The position numbers were made by a program, and so were the translations under genes. Under the pieces are notes generated by a model. It searched no databases, was not told the DNA's origin, and was given only the letters and a program-made list of their open reading frames with translations. Positions 1 to 6,560 of a DNA stretch of 12,988 bases are shown one piece after another. The first letter of the stretch is position 1, and each line of letters opens with the position of its first letter. Source of the stretch: Deinococcus yavapaiensis KR-236 (lineage in GTDB: Bacteria > Deinococcota > Deinococci > Deinococcales > Deinococcaceae); contig NZ_QJSX01000033.1 in NCBI RefSeq assembly GCF_003217515.1, positions 1 through 12,988 of the forward strand. Reading direction: 5' to 3'.

Positions 1-376
<376 letters not shown>

Positions 377-435
377 CTTTCTTTCGCTCGAATTCGCAGG
401 TTCGACTGCTGATTTTTTGCACCACCAAAACCGAG

Positions 436-557
436 ACACCCCGTGCTCATAGCACTGTGGACCCACCCCATTCCATCCCGAACTGGGTCGTGAAACGCAG
501 TGGCGCCGATGGTACTTGGACCGCAGGGTCCTGGGAGAGTAGGTCAGCGCGGGGGTT
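436..557 (+). rRNA. rrf: 5S ribosomal RNA
   Basis: This is a complete 5S rRNA of about 120 nt. The 5' strand CCCCGTGCT pairs with the 3' strand AGCGCGGGG to form helix I. The interior carries the conserved CCGAACTGGGTCGTGAAACGC and GGACCGCAGGGTCCTGGGAG elements. The sequence is close to the D. radiodurans 5S as I remember it, which is the main taxonomic clue. It lies about 60 bp after the 23S with no tRNA in the spacer, so the two are probably co-transcribed as the end of an rRNA operon. The exact ends are uncertain by 1-3 nt. Confidence 0.95.
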
Positions 558-583
558 TTCTTTTTTATTTCTACAAAGACAGG

Positions 584-610
584 AAGGGCCGCCAAAAAGG
601 CGGCTCTTTG
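584..610 (+). terminator. Probable rRNA operon terminator
   Basis: A 10-bp stem (584-593 with 599-608, one G-T pair) encloses an AAAAA loop and is followed by only three T residues. A T-rich stretch (556-570) directly follows the 5S helix and may itself help termination or 3' processing. The position just after the 5S and before the next start codon fits an rRNA operon terminator. The short T tract keeps confidence moderate. Confidence 0.6.
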
Positions 611-662
611 ACGAGGAGCGCCCGGGCATTCCCGAAGAGCGCTTTTTGAAGGAACGACGACT

Positions 663-1031
663 ATGACAATGGCGAATATAAGTCCCTTGTCGAACGTTCC
701 CCAGGACTTGCACGACATCCTGGCAGCCTCGCTGGAATTGCGAGAAGCCAAGCAGGTGTTGCGTAGCGGGAACGTCATCAAGGGCGTGCAGCGACACGAG
801 CGCGCGAAGAAGACGTTGCACCGTGTGATGAGTACGCTGGCTGACGCGTCGAGCGAAGAATCGCTTCGCGAGGAATTCCGTTCGCTTCTGCAAGCGGGCG
901 TAGAGTTCAAACGAGCCTACGACGCGTACCAAGCAGGCGGAGCCGCTGATTCGACGGCGGCGCTCAAGCTCGTGAAAGCGGAAAAGAAATTGATCGGGGA
1001 ACTCGACTCCCTGGAACGCATTCTCAACTGA
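663..1031 (+). CDS. Small helical protein of unknown function (122 aa)
   Basis: I do not recognise this protein family. It is rich in Lys, Arg, Glu, Leu and Ala, with almost no Pro or Gly after residue 15. It should fold as several alpha helices (roughly residues 14-35, 40-60, 65-92 and 97-120). It has no signal peptide or membrane segment, so it is probably cytosolic. The start at 663 is preceded by GAAGGA nine bases upstream; a second in-frame ATG at 669 is possible. It lies directly after the rRNA operon terminator, and no clear promoter is visible between them, so weak read-through transcription from the rRNA operon is possible. Third codon positions are mostly G or C, supporting real coding sequence. 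Confidence 0.75.
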   Translation: MTMANISPLSNVPQDLHDILAASLELREAKQVLRSGNVIKGVQRHERAKKTLHRVMSTLADASSEESLREEFRSLLQAGVEFKRAYDAYQAGGAADSTAALKLVKAEKKLIGELDSLERILN

Positions 1032-1072
1032 CGCGCCAAGACGTCAGACAAAGAAAGCGAAGGAAACTCGGT

Positions 1073-1131
1073 CGCTCGGCGGGTGTAGTATGGTGACGCC
1101 ACGCGCCGAGCGAATCGCCTTTACGAAGGCG
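1073..1131 (+). other. Two small inverted repeats after the 122-aa gene
   Basis: CGCTCGGCG (1073-1081) is complementary to CGCCGAGCG (1104-1112), with a 22-nt loop. It is followed by a compact hairpin CGCCTT-TACG-AAGGCG (1116-1131). Neither is followed by a T tract. They lie between the unknown 122-aa gene and the reductase promoter and may act as a weak terminator or an RNA 3'-end stabiliser. This is inferred from position only. Confidence 0.3.
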
Positions 1132-1137
1132 GGCCGT

Positions 1138-1170
1138 TTGGCCGCTGTTCGATACGCGTCGTATACGACG
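1138..1170 (+). promoter_or_regulatory. Candidate promoter with palindromic operator for the reductase gene
   Basis: TTGGCC (1138-1143) and TATACG (1162-1167) are spaced by 18 bp, a plausible sigma-70 type promoter. The -10 element lies inside a perfect 14-bp palindrome, CGTCGTATACGACG (1157-1170). A repressor bound there would cover the -10 region. The site is 54 bp before the proposed ATG of the NAD(P)-binding reductase. Confidence 0.35.
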
Positions 1171-1223
1171 TGCACGTTTCCATCATGGACGGCTTCGAAA
1201 GCTGTCAGAGCGGGGGTGCAGCG

Positions 1224-1871
1224 ATGAACATCGTTCTATTCGGCGGAACTGGAAACATTGGCCAGAGAATCGCACTGGAGGCCGCGAATCGTGGGCATAA
1301 CGTCGTGGCCGTGGTACGGGATCCCGCACGATCACAAGTCCCAGATTCGCGCGTTCGCCTGGTGAGAGGCGACGCGACCGACGCCGCGAGCGTCGCCTCC
1401 GTGGCGCGAGGCGCCGACGCCGTCGTGAGCGCCATTTCGCCTCGGCCGGGGACCACGGGAAGTGCGCCTTCCCTGGTCGACGCCGCTCGCGGGTTGATCG
1501 CGGGGTTGAAGCAGGCTGGCGTGAAGCGTCTGCTGGTCGTCGGCGGAGCGGGAAGCTTGGAGGTGGCTCCCGGCGTCATGCTGATGGACGCCCCCGGTTT
1601 TCCCGAAGCGTACCGAGGCGAAGCGGTTGAAGGGCGAGACGCGCTGGCAGTGTACCGTGCCGAAGCGGACGAACTCGATTGGACCTACCTGAGTCCGGCT
1701 GCAGAAATTCAGGCGGGAGAGCGAACGCAACGCTACCGCACCACGCTCGATCAGTTCTTGACCGACGAGCAAGGACGCAGCCACATCTCCTACGAGGACT
1801 ACGCGGTGGCGTTGGTGGACGAACTGGAAAGGTCTCAGCACGTCGGGCGACGGTTCGGCGTCGCTTACTGA
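1224..1871 (+). CDS. NAD(P)-binding oxidoreductase, NmrA / NADH-flavin reductase type (215 aa)
   Basis: This is a Rossmann-fold protein of the atypical short-chain dehydrogenase group (NmrA-like, COG2910-type putative NADH-flavin reductase). The N-terminal MNIVLFGGTGNIG carries the dinucleotide-binding GxxGxxG (Gly7, Gly10, Gly13). The VVRDP segment at 30-34 follows the second strand, where family members contact the NADP ribose phosphate. A GDATD segment and VVSAISP follow, as is usual in this family. The length of 215 residues is typical for the group. The ATG at 1224 is preferred over one 54 bp upstream because it starts at the first beta strand and has GGGGGTG six bases before it. The enzyme is probably cytosolic and monocistronic, ending inside a strong hairpin. 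The true substrate (flavin, quinone or a sensing role as in NmrA) cannot be told from the sequence. Confidence 0.9.
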   Translation: MNIVLFGGTGNIGQRIALEAANRGHNVVAVVRDPARSQVPDSRVRLVRGDATDAASVASVARGADAVVSAISPRPGTTGSAPSLVDAARGLIAGLKQAGVKRLLVVGGAGSLEVAPGVMLMDAPGFPEAYRGEAVEGRDALAVYRAEADELDWTYLSPAAEIQAGERTQRYRTTLDQFLTDEQGRSHISYEDYAVALVDELERSQHVGRRFGVAY

Positions 1872-1927
1872 AACGCGAGCGTCCGGGGGAAAGAGCCTAT
1901 GTTCTTTCCCCCGGACGCTCGCGTTTT
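1870..1927 (+). terminator. Long perfect hairpin terminator
   Basis: A perfect 24-bp stem (1871-1894 with 1903-1926) closes an 8-nt loop, GCCTATGT. It begins on the last base of the reductase stop codon and ends with TTTT on the plus strand and TTT on the minus strand. It is therefore likely to stop transcription from the reductase and, less strongly, transcription arriving from the right. Confidence 0.85.
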
Positions 1928-2132
1928 GTCTTCGGTACTCAAGACGGCGGCCGCGCATGAACGCGTTGCGGCTTCGCCGTGCGGCTCGATCAGTATTGAA
2001 CGCGCCGGGTCGTTCGGGCAGACACTTCTCGGCGAGCCGTCGCCCCACGCTGCTCAAGAACGCCGAATGAACAACGCGCGGCACGCGCTGGGCAACGAAG
2101 GCTACGAGGGGCGGACCGAGCGCGACGAGAGC

Positions 2133-2441
2133 TCACGCTCGTGGAGGCCGCTCCTCTCGCCAAAGAGATGCTGCCCTCTGCGACCTCGTCAAAGCAGGCG
2201 CGTCAATCTTGTTGCGAGCTTGGCCGAGGACTTCGGGCAGTATCTTGCCGTCGTGGGCATCGAAGCCCCGTGCTGGGAAGGCGATCCACCATCCCGGCAA
2301 GTCTTCGAGACCGGCTTTCCAGTCGTGCATCTTTGGGAAGGCCGCCGCGTATCCGGCGACCGCCTGATCGTGCGCCACAGCGAGTGGTCAGTACCCTTTC
2401 TCGGGCTGGTCGTGCACCTCGTCGAACTCGGCGCCTGGCCG
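2133..2441 (-). pseudogene. Probable gene remnant with in-frame stop, family unknown
   Basis: An open frame runs leftward from a GTG at 2378 to a stop at 2133 (81 codons). Its composition is protein-like (DWKAGLEDLPGWWIAFPARG in the middle) and its third codon positions are mostly G or C. The same codon bias continues upstream past a TGA (2388-2390) to about 2441, where the translation reads GAEFDEVHDQPEKGY before the stop. A TGG-to-TGA change would explain this. I do not recognise the family and there is no good Shine-Dalgarno for the GTG. It could instead be a short intact gene starting at 2378, or a chance open frame. No other gene is evident between the hairpin at 1927 and the nucleotidyltransferase start at 2487. 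Confidence 0.4.
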
Positions 2442-2486
2442 ACCTGAACGGTACCGAAGCGCTACGCTCGAACGAGGAGTCCAGCC

Positions 2487-3398
2487 GTGAACACCGATCT
2501 TCAATTCATTCCGCTCGGCACGCACGTCGTCACTCGCGTGCCCGTTCACACGCCGTCCGGAGAGATCACGCGGCCCACCGGGGCGGTGGGCGTGATCGTG
2601 CGCACCCCCGTCGATCCCCGGCACGCCTACCGCGTGCGCTTCCCCGACGGCTTCGAAACGAGCTTCCTGAAGCGAGAGCTCGACGTCCGAAAGCACCACA
2701 AGCAGCTCGACGCGCCGGACACGCCCGATTGGTTGACGTTCGTGCAGTACCGCTGCGTCGTCGGCTCTCGCGCGTTCGGTTTGGCCACTGACGAGAGTGA
2801 CACGGACCGCCGCGGCTTCTACCTGCCTCCCGCCGAGTTGCACTGGTCGCTGTGGAGCGTGCCCGAGCAACTCGAAGACCACGACAACCAAGAAGCGTAC
2901 TGGGAGCTTCAGAAATTTTTGTCGCTCGCCCTCAAAGCCAATCCGAACGTGCTGGAGTGCCTGTACACACCGCTGATCGAACACGCGTCGCCGCTCGCCC
3001 TCGAACTTCTGGCGATGCGCGGCGCTTTTTTATCGACGCTCGTGTATCAGACGTACAACGGGTACGTGCTGTCGCAATTCAAGAAGCTCGAAGCGGACTT
3101 GCGCAACCACGGCGAGATTCGCTGGAAGCACGCGATGCACCTCGTTCGCTTGCTGATCTCGGGCATCGCGGTGCTGGAGGAAGGCGAGGTGCTCGTGCAC
3201 GTCGGCGAGCACAAGGAGGCGCTCTTGGCGATCAAGCGCGGGAGCGTCGCGTGGCAGGACGTGAACGCGTGGCGCTTGGCCTTGCACGCCCGTTTCGATC
3301 GGGCTCTGCCGAACAGCCGTCTGCCCGAGCGGCCCGATTACGCGCGCGTCAATGCCTTCCTGCTTCGCGCGAGACGAAGCATGCTTGCCGACGCTTGA
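2487..3398 (+). CDS. Nucleotidyltransferase, YcgL/COG3541 type, with N-terminal SH3-like extension (303 aa)
   Basis: This is a DNA polymerase beta-superfamily nucleotidyltransferase. Residues 93-110 hold the signature: GSRAFG (93-98) for nucleotide binding, then SDTDRRG with Asp105 and Asp107 as the metal-binding pair. FYLPP follows, as in the YcgL-like family. Residues 135-160 (helical, with NPNVLECLY) and the helical C-terminal half (about 185-300) fit the rest of that family. The first 75 residues are extra: a beta-rich segment (HVVTRVPV, GAVGVIVRT, AYRVRFPDG) resembling a small SH3/KOW barrel. The start is GTG with GAGGAG seven bases upstream. The family's substrate is not established; transfer of a nucleotide to a protein or RNA is inferred from the fold. 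The nearest annotated upstream genes end at 1871 and 2133, so it is probably transcribed alone. It is probably cytosolic. Confidence 0.88.
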   Translation: MNTDLQFIPLGTHVVTRVPVHTPSGEITRPTGAVGVIVRTPVDPRHAYRVRFPDGFETSFLKRELDVRKHHKQLDAPDTPDWLTFVQYRCVVGSRAFGLATDESDTDRRGFYLPPAELHWSLWSVPEQLEDHDNQEAYWELQKFLSLALKANPNVLECLYTPLIEHASPLALELLAMRGAFLSTLVYQTYNGYVLSQFKKLEADLRNHGEIRWKHAMHLVRLLISGIAVLEEGEVLVHVGEHKEALLAIKRGSVAWQDVNAWRLALHARFDRALPNSRLPERPDYARVNAFLLRARRSMLADA

Positions 3399-3512
3399 CC
3401 TTCCCGGCAGGCGTGCAAACGAGCAGGAGGGCCCACTCGATGGGAGGCGGCCAGCAAGTGAGGCGTTCGCACTTCCACGTCTTCAAGGGAGGCTTCTGCC
3501 CCTTCGCGACGC

Positions 3513-4313
3513 TCAATACTCGACGGGAACGGAAGAGCGGAGCGCGTAATGCACGCGCTTCAAGGCGCTGAGCTGTCCGCGTGACAAGGGCAATGCCAGC
3601 GCGAGGCGGCGCAAGGCTCTCGCGTGAACCGCGAGGCGATGCGGCGCGTCGGTTCCGGCTGTGGACGTGTACTCGAAGCGCACGCGCGTTCCCCACTCTT
3701 GTACGAGCGCGTCGAGGCGTTCGAGCGAAGGCGACTTGCGTCGCTCGGGATGCGCGAGGTTCTCGGCGTAGCGGCGAACGTGAAACACGTGATCGCTGCG
3801 CACGACGACCGCTTCGGGCGTGAGCTCACGGGCGTGCAGCAAGGCCACGCGCAAGGCTTCGCGTTCGGCGAGCGCGCCGTTGGCAGCGTCGGACGCGGGC
3901 AAGGTGAGCGCGTACGGACGCCCGTTCAAGGTGTACGCCACGCCCAGCGCGTCATCGGCGCGGTCGAAGCTGCCGTCGGCATGAACGAGCAGGGAGCAAA
4001 CCGCGGGTTGCGTTCTCGTGAGCGTCTCTCGGACCGTCGCGCCGAGCGAAGCCCCGAGCGCGATCTGCTGCAGGGCGAGCGTGACGTGCGCAATTCGCTC
4101 TGCGGTCGGATGATGCGCCTTCTCGAGAAGCACGCCGTCGTAGCCGAGCGCGACCGCGTGGCGTTCGAGCAGGTGTTCGGACTCGACCATGCCGCGCTCG
4201 AGCGGCACGGCGTACGGCGCTTCGGCGAGCACGTAGCCGAGAACGACTTGAGCGTTCTCACGAAGAGAGGCGACGTGCACCGACGCCAGTCGGGAGTGCC
4301 GAGCGTACCGCAT
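3513..4313 (-). CDS. RNase H-like domain protein (266 aa)
   Basis: The C-terminal half looks like a ribonuclease HI-type fold. LLVHADGSF (108-116) is the first strand, with Asp113 in the DGS motif. ALAEREALRVAL (148-158) matches the AEYEAL helix, with Glu150. VVRSDHVFHVRRY (170-182) is the fourth strand, with Asp174. TDAPHRLAVHAR (221-232) matches the final ADxLAxxA segment, with Asp222. All four candidate metal ligands are therefore present, which would suit cleavage of RNA in RNA-DNA hybrids, though this is not proven. Residues 1-105 form a separate, mostly helical N-terminal domain that I do not recognise. The ATG at 4313 is six bases from a TACCCT -10 box, so the mRNA is probably leaderless. 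Its neighbour on the same strand lies 63 bp upstream. A housekeeping RNase HI would be shorter, about 150-160 residues. Confidence 0.75.
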   Translation of the reverse strand: MRYARHSRLASVHVASLRENAQVVLGYVLAEAPYAVPLERGMVESEHLLERHAVALGYDGVLLEKAHHPTAERIAHVTLALQQIALGASLGATVRETLTRTQPAVCSLLVHADGSFDRADDALGVAYTLNGRPYALTLPASDAANGALAEREALRVALLHARELTPEAVVVRSDHVFHVRRYAENLAHPERRKSPSLERLDALVQEWGTRVRFEYTSTAGTDAPHRLAVHARALRRLALALPLSRGQLSALKRVHYALRSSVPVEY

Positions 4314-4348
4314 GCGCTCAGGGTACGCCGTGACCTTGACAGGGTGAA
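4314..4348 (-). promoter_or_regulatory. Leaderless promoter of the RNase H-like gene
   Basis: On the minus strand, TTCACC (4348-4343) and TACCCT (4325-4320) are spaced by 17 bp. The -10 box ends six bases before the ATG. This TANNNT spacing matches leaderless promoters of Deinococcus. No Shine-Dalgarno sequence lies before this ATG, which agrees. Confidence 0.5.
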
Positions 4349-4376
4349 TCGACGTGCGCGCCGTCTTCGCGTCGGA

Positions 4377-4928
4377 TCACGCGCGGGCGCGGCGAACGAG
4401 CGCGCGAACGTTCGCGTGCCACGCCGCCCAATCGGCGGTCTCGAAGGGCAGCGTGGCCTTGAGGCGCGCGACGAGCACTTCCGCTTCGAGTTGCGCGAGG
4501 ACAGAGTGTTGGCAGGGCGACAGCCAAGCGCTGTAAAGTTCGAGCACAAGCGTGCGCTTGAACGTGGCGGGCACGTCGAGGAACAAGGTCCTGGCGACGT
4601 GCAGCGTCAAGCGTTCGCGCGGGCACGACACGCGCGGTTCGGGCGGCGCTTCGCGGGCCTCGGCGCAGTCACGCTCGTCGAGGGGCAGGCCCAGAGCGTC
4701 GAGACCGACGATGGTGAGGCGGGTGTCCGCGTCGTACTCGTCGCGCAAGTCCAGTACGAACTGCGCGGCGTCCTCTGGAGTCGTGAAGGTCAAGGCGTGG
4801 ATGTGACCGTGCGTGAACTCCTCGCCGTCGATACGGACGATCCACGCGACCGCCGAGCCTTCACGCGAGCAGTTCGTGGCAAGCGTAGCGGGAACTTCTT
4901 CAACGACGATGATGCGCGCCCTTGCCAT
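4377..4928 (-). CDS. Unknown protein (183 aa) upstream of the RNase H-like gene
   Basis: I do not recognise this family. The N-terminal half is alpha/beta (strands MARARIIVVEE, AWIVRID, HALTFTT, TRLTIVGLD; helix PEDAAQFVLDLRDEYD). The C-terminal half from about residue 105 is mostly helical and rich in Leu, Ala and Arg (HVARTLFL, QHSVLAQLEAEVLVARLKAT, WAAWHANVRALVRR). Two Cys residues (82 and 101 region) and CQHS near 142 do not form a clear metal site. There is no signal peptide or membrane segment. The ATG at 4928 is chosen because TATCGT ends five bases before it and no Shine-Dalgarno is present, so translation is probably leaderless. It shares its direction with the RNase H-like gene, but that gene has its own apparent promoter. 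Confidence 0.75.
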   Translation of the reverse strand: MARARIIVVEEVPATLATNCSREGSAVAWIVRIDGEEFTHGHIHALTFTTPEDAAQFVLDLRDEYDADTRLTIVGLDALGLPLDERDCAEAREAPPEPRVSCPRERLTLHVARTLFLDVPATFKRTLVLELYSAWLSPCQHSVLAQLEAEVLVARLKATLPFETADWAAWHANVRALVRRARA

Positions 4929-4930
4929 AA

Positions 4931-4962
4931 TTGACGATAGCACGTCTACGCAAATAGCGTAA
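4931..4962. promoter_or_regulatory. Overlapping divergent promoters
   Basis: Plus strand, toward the AraC-type gene: TTGACG (4931-4936) and TAGCGT (4955-4960), spaced 18 bp. Minus strand, toward the 183-aa gene: TTACGC (4962-4957) and TATCGT (4939-4934), spaced 17 bp. The -35 of each lies on the -10 of the other, so polymerase binding should be mutually exclusive. The minus promoter gives a leaderless mRNA; the plus promoter would give a leader of about 55 nt. Confidence 0.5.
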
Positions 4963-5022
4963 TGATTGAAACCGCGTCTCCTGGGAGGACGCCCGCGCCG
5001 GTGTCGAGCTTCGAGTGGCACA

Positions 5023-5904
5023 ATGAGCGTCATGGTCGCCCCGTCCCTCCGCCTGCTGCACGAGTCCTCGCTTGGCTTCTTCGGCACGAGCGAGCGGGGC
5101 GCCCTCTCTCTCAAAACCATGCGGCGCGGCGCCGCGCTGTACGAAGTCGGACGCGCCCGCTACCGCGTCGACGACGATTGCTTCCTGGTGCTCAACGATC
5201 ATCAGCCGTACGCCGTCGACGTCGACCGGAACGTGGAGTCCTTTTGCGTCTTCTTCCACCCTGCCTTCGCCGCGGGCGTGCTACGCGCCCTGCGCCTCAC
5301 CCCGGCGGCGCTGCTCGACGCGCCGTTCGATACGAGCGCCCGCGTCCCCGAGCTGCTGGTTCGCACCTACCCGCAGCGGCACCCACTCGGTCGGCGGTTG
5401 CGCGCCGCGCGCCTGCTGAACGAGCGGCACGCGCTGCACGGCCCGCGCGTCGAGCAACTCGCGCTCACGCTGCTCGACGACCTGTACCGCCTCGCCGGAG
5501 AAGTTCGGGACGAGGCGGGCCGTTTGCCGTGGGCGCGCGCCGCCACCCGAGAGGAAACGTACCGACGCGTTCAGCGCGCCCGCGATTACGCGGAAGCTTC
5601 CTTGCACGCGCCCGTGACGCTCGCCGAACTGGCGGACGTCGCCAACCTCGCTCCTCACCACTTTCTGCGAGCGTTCAAGGTCGTCACGGGTGAAACGCCG
5701 CATGCGTTCCTGACTCGCCGCCGCTTGGAACGAGCGCGGCGTTTGCTGCGCGAAGGCATGCCGGTGGGACGCGCGGCGCTCGACGTGGGATTTTCAAGTC
5801 CGACCAGCTTCACCGCCGCGTACAAGCAACGTTTCGGCGCGCCTCCCTCTCACGAGGAGAAAACGAGCAATTCGGAAGAGGTCGCCGCGAGCGACGTGGC
5901 GTAA
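5023..5904 (+). CDS. AraC-family transcriptional regulator (293 aa)
   Basis: This is a DNA-binding regulator. The C-terminal ~100 residues form the double helix-turn-helix of the AraC/XylS family. The first is at about 199-222 (VTLAELADVANLAPHHFLRAFK), the second at about 246-272, with the family hallmark ALDVGFSSPTSFTAAYKQRFG and a trailing APP. Residues 15-80 resemble an AraC-type cupin sensor (GRARYRVDDDCFLVLNDHQPY, then CVFFHP), so it probably binds a small ligand, which cannot be named. The ATG at 5023 is used because the similarity starts soon after; an ATG at 5032 is an alternative, and neither has a clear Shine-Dalgarno. It is divergent from the 183-aa gene and 9 bp ahead of the ankyrin gene, with which it probably forms an operon. 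Confidence 0.93.
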   Translation: MSVMVAPSLRLLHESSLGFFGTSERGALSLKTMRRGAALYEVGRARYRVDDDCFLVLNDHQPYAVDVDRNVESFCVFFHPAFAAGVLRALRLTPAALLDAPFDTSARVPELLVRTYPQRHPLGRRLRAARLLNERHALHGPRVEQLALTLLDDLYRLAGEVRDEAGRLPWARAATREETYRRVQRARDYAEASLHAPVTLAELADVANLAPHHFLRAFKVVTGETPHAFLTRRRLERARRLLREGMPVGRAALDVGFSSPTSFTAAYKQRFGAPPSHEEKTSNSEEVAASDVA

Positions 5905-5913
5905 GGTCGAGCT

Positions 5914-6477
5914 ATGACGTCGTTCACGAATCCCCTGCACGAACTGGTCGCCAACGCCCACGGAAACGCCGCTCGCGTTCAGGAATTGCTCGACGCCCAC
6001 CCCGAGCTGCTCGAAGCGCGCTTCGAGACGTGGAATGAGACGGCGATGGAAGCCGCCGCTCACACGGGCAGCCGCGACATCGCCGAGTTGCTGCTGCAGC
6101 GCGGCGCCTCGCCGACGCACGGTGCGCTGGCAATGCTCGGGCGGGCGGACGCGTTGCGCGCCTTGCTGTCCGAACGGCCCGACTTGGCGAGCACGCCGGG
6201 AGCGCACGGCATTTCGTTGCTGTTCCACGCGGCGCTCAGCGGCGACGTGGAGACGCTGGAGACCGTGTGGGTCGCGGGGGCGCGCGAAGGTTTGAATGAC
6301 GCGGTGCACGGAGCTTTGCACGCCCGCAGCGTGGCGGCGCTCAATTGGCTGCTGGCACATGGGGCGGGCGTGACGGCCCTCGACTGGCAGGGCCGCACCG
6401 CCTTGCAGGTCGCCCAGGAGCGAGGCTGGACCGAACTCGCCGCCGCGCTTCGCACAGAGGCAAGCAGCGAGCGTTGA
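5914..6477 (+). CDS. Ankyrin-repeat protein (187 aa)
   Basis: This small protein is made mostly of ankyrin repeats, a scaffold for protein-protein contact. The clearest repeats are residues 40-68 (ending IAELLLQRGASPTHG) and 129-155 (ALNWLLAHGAGVTALD), then a partial repeat at 158-182 (GRTALQVAQERGW). Degenerate repeats lie at 8-38 and 73-125. There is no signal peptide, so it is probably cytosolic. The start is 9 bp after the AraC-type stop codon, with AAGG just ahead, so the two are almost certainly co-transcribed and perhaps translationally linked. The partner is unknown; bacterial single-domain ankyrin proteins have varied roles. The gene ends 33 bp before a strong inverted repeat. Confidence 0.9.
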   Translation: MTSFTNPLHELVANAHGNAARVQELLDAHPELLEARFETWNETAMEAAAHTGSRDIAELLLQRGASPTHGALAMLGRADALRALLSERPDLASTPGAHGISLLFHAALSGDVETLETVWVAGAREGLNDAVHGALHARSVAALNWLLAHGAGVTALDWQGRTALQVAQERGWTELAAALRTEASSER

Positions 6478-6510
6478 AGGGATACGCCGACCTGGCGATC
6501 CCGACAAGCG

Positions 6511-6552
6511 GGGAGCCGGGGTACGCTCTTGGTGCCGCGTACCCCGGCTCCC
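6511..6552. terminator. Hairpin between convergent transcription units
   Basis: A perfect 16-bp GC-rich stem (6511-6526 with 6537-6552) closes a 10-nt loop. It lies 33 bp after the ankyrin gene and just beyond the expected end of the leftward DUF2269 remnant, so it may serve both directions. There is no T tract on either strand, so termination may be inefficient or the element may mainly protect RNA 3' ends. Confidence 0.55.
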
Positions 6553-6560
6553 GAAGGCTT

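Noticed and set aside
377..435. A possible tRNA in the 23S-5S spacer.
   Set aside because: The spacer is only about 60 nt and shows no cloverleaf arms or T-loop consensus.
3439..3571. A 43-codon open frame on the plus strand (ATG at 3439, AGGAGG nine bases upstream).
   Set aside because: Its 3' half overlaps the end of the well-supported RNase H-like gene on the other strand, the product is Arg-rich without a recognisable pattern, and third-position bias is weak. A real small protein cannot be fully excluded.
3624..4934. A 436-codon open frame on the plus strand.
   Set aside because: It is the antisense shadow of the two minus-strand genes at 3513-4928: Arg/Val/Glu-rich, no ribosome binding site, no domain.
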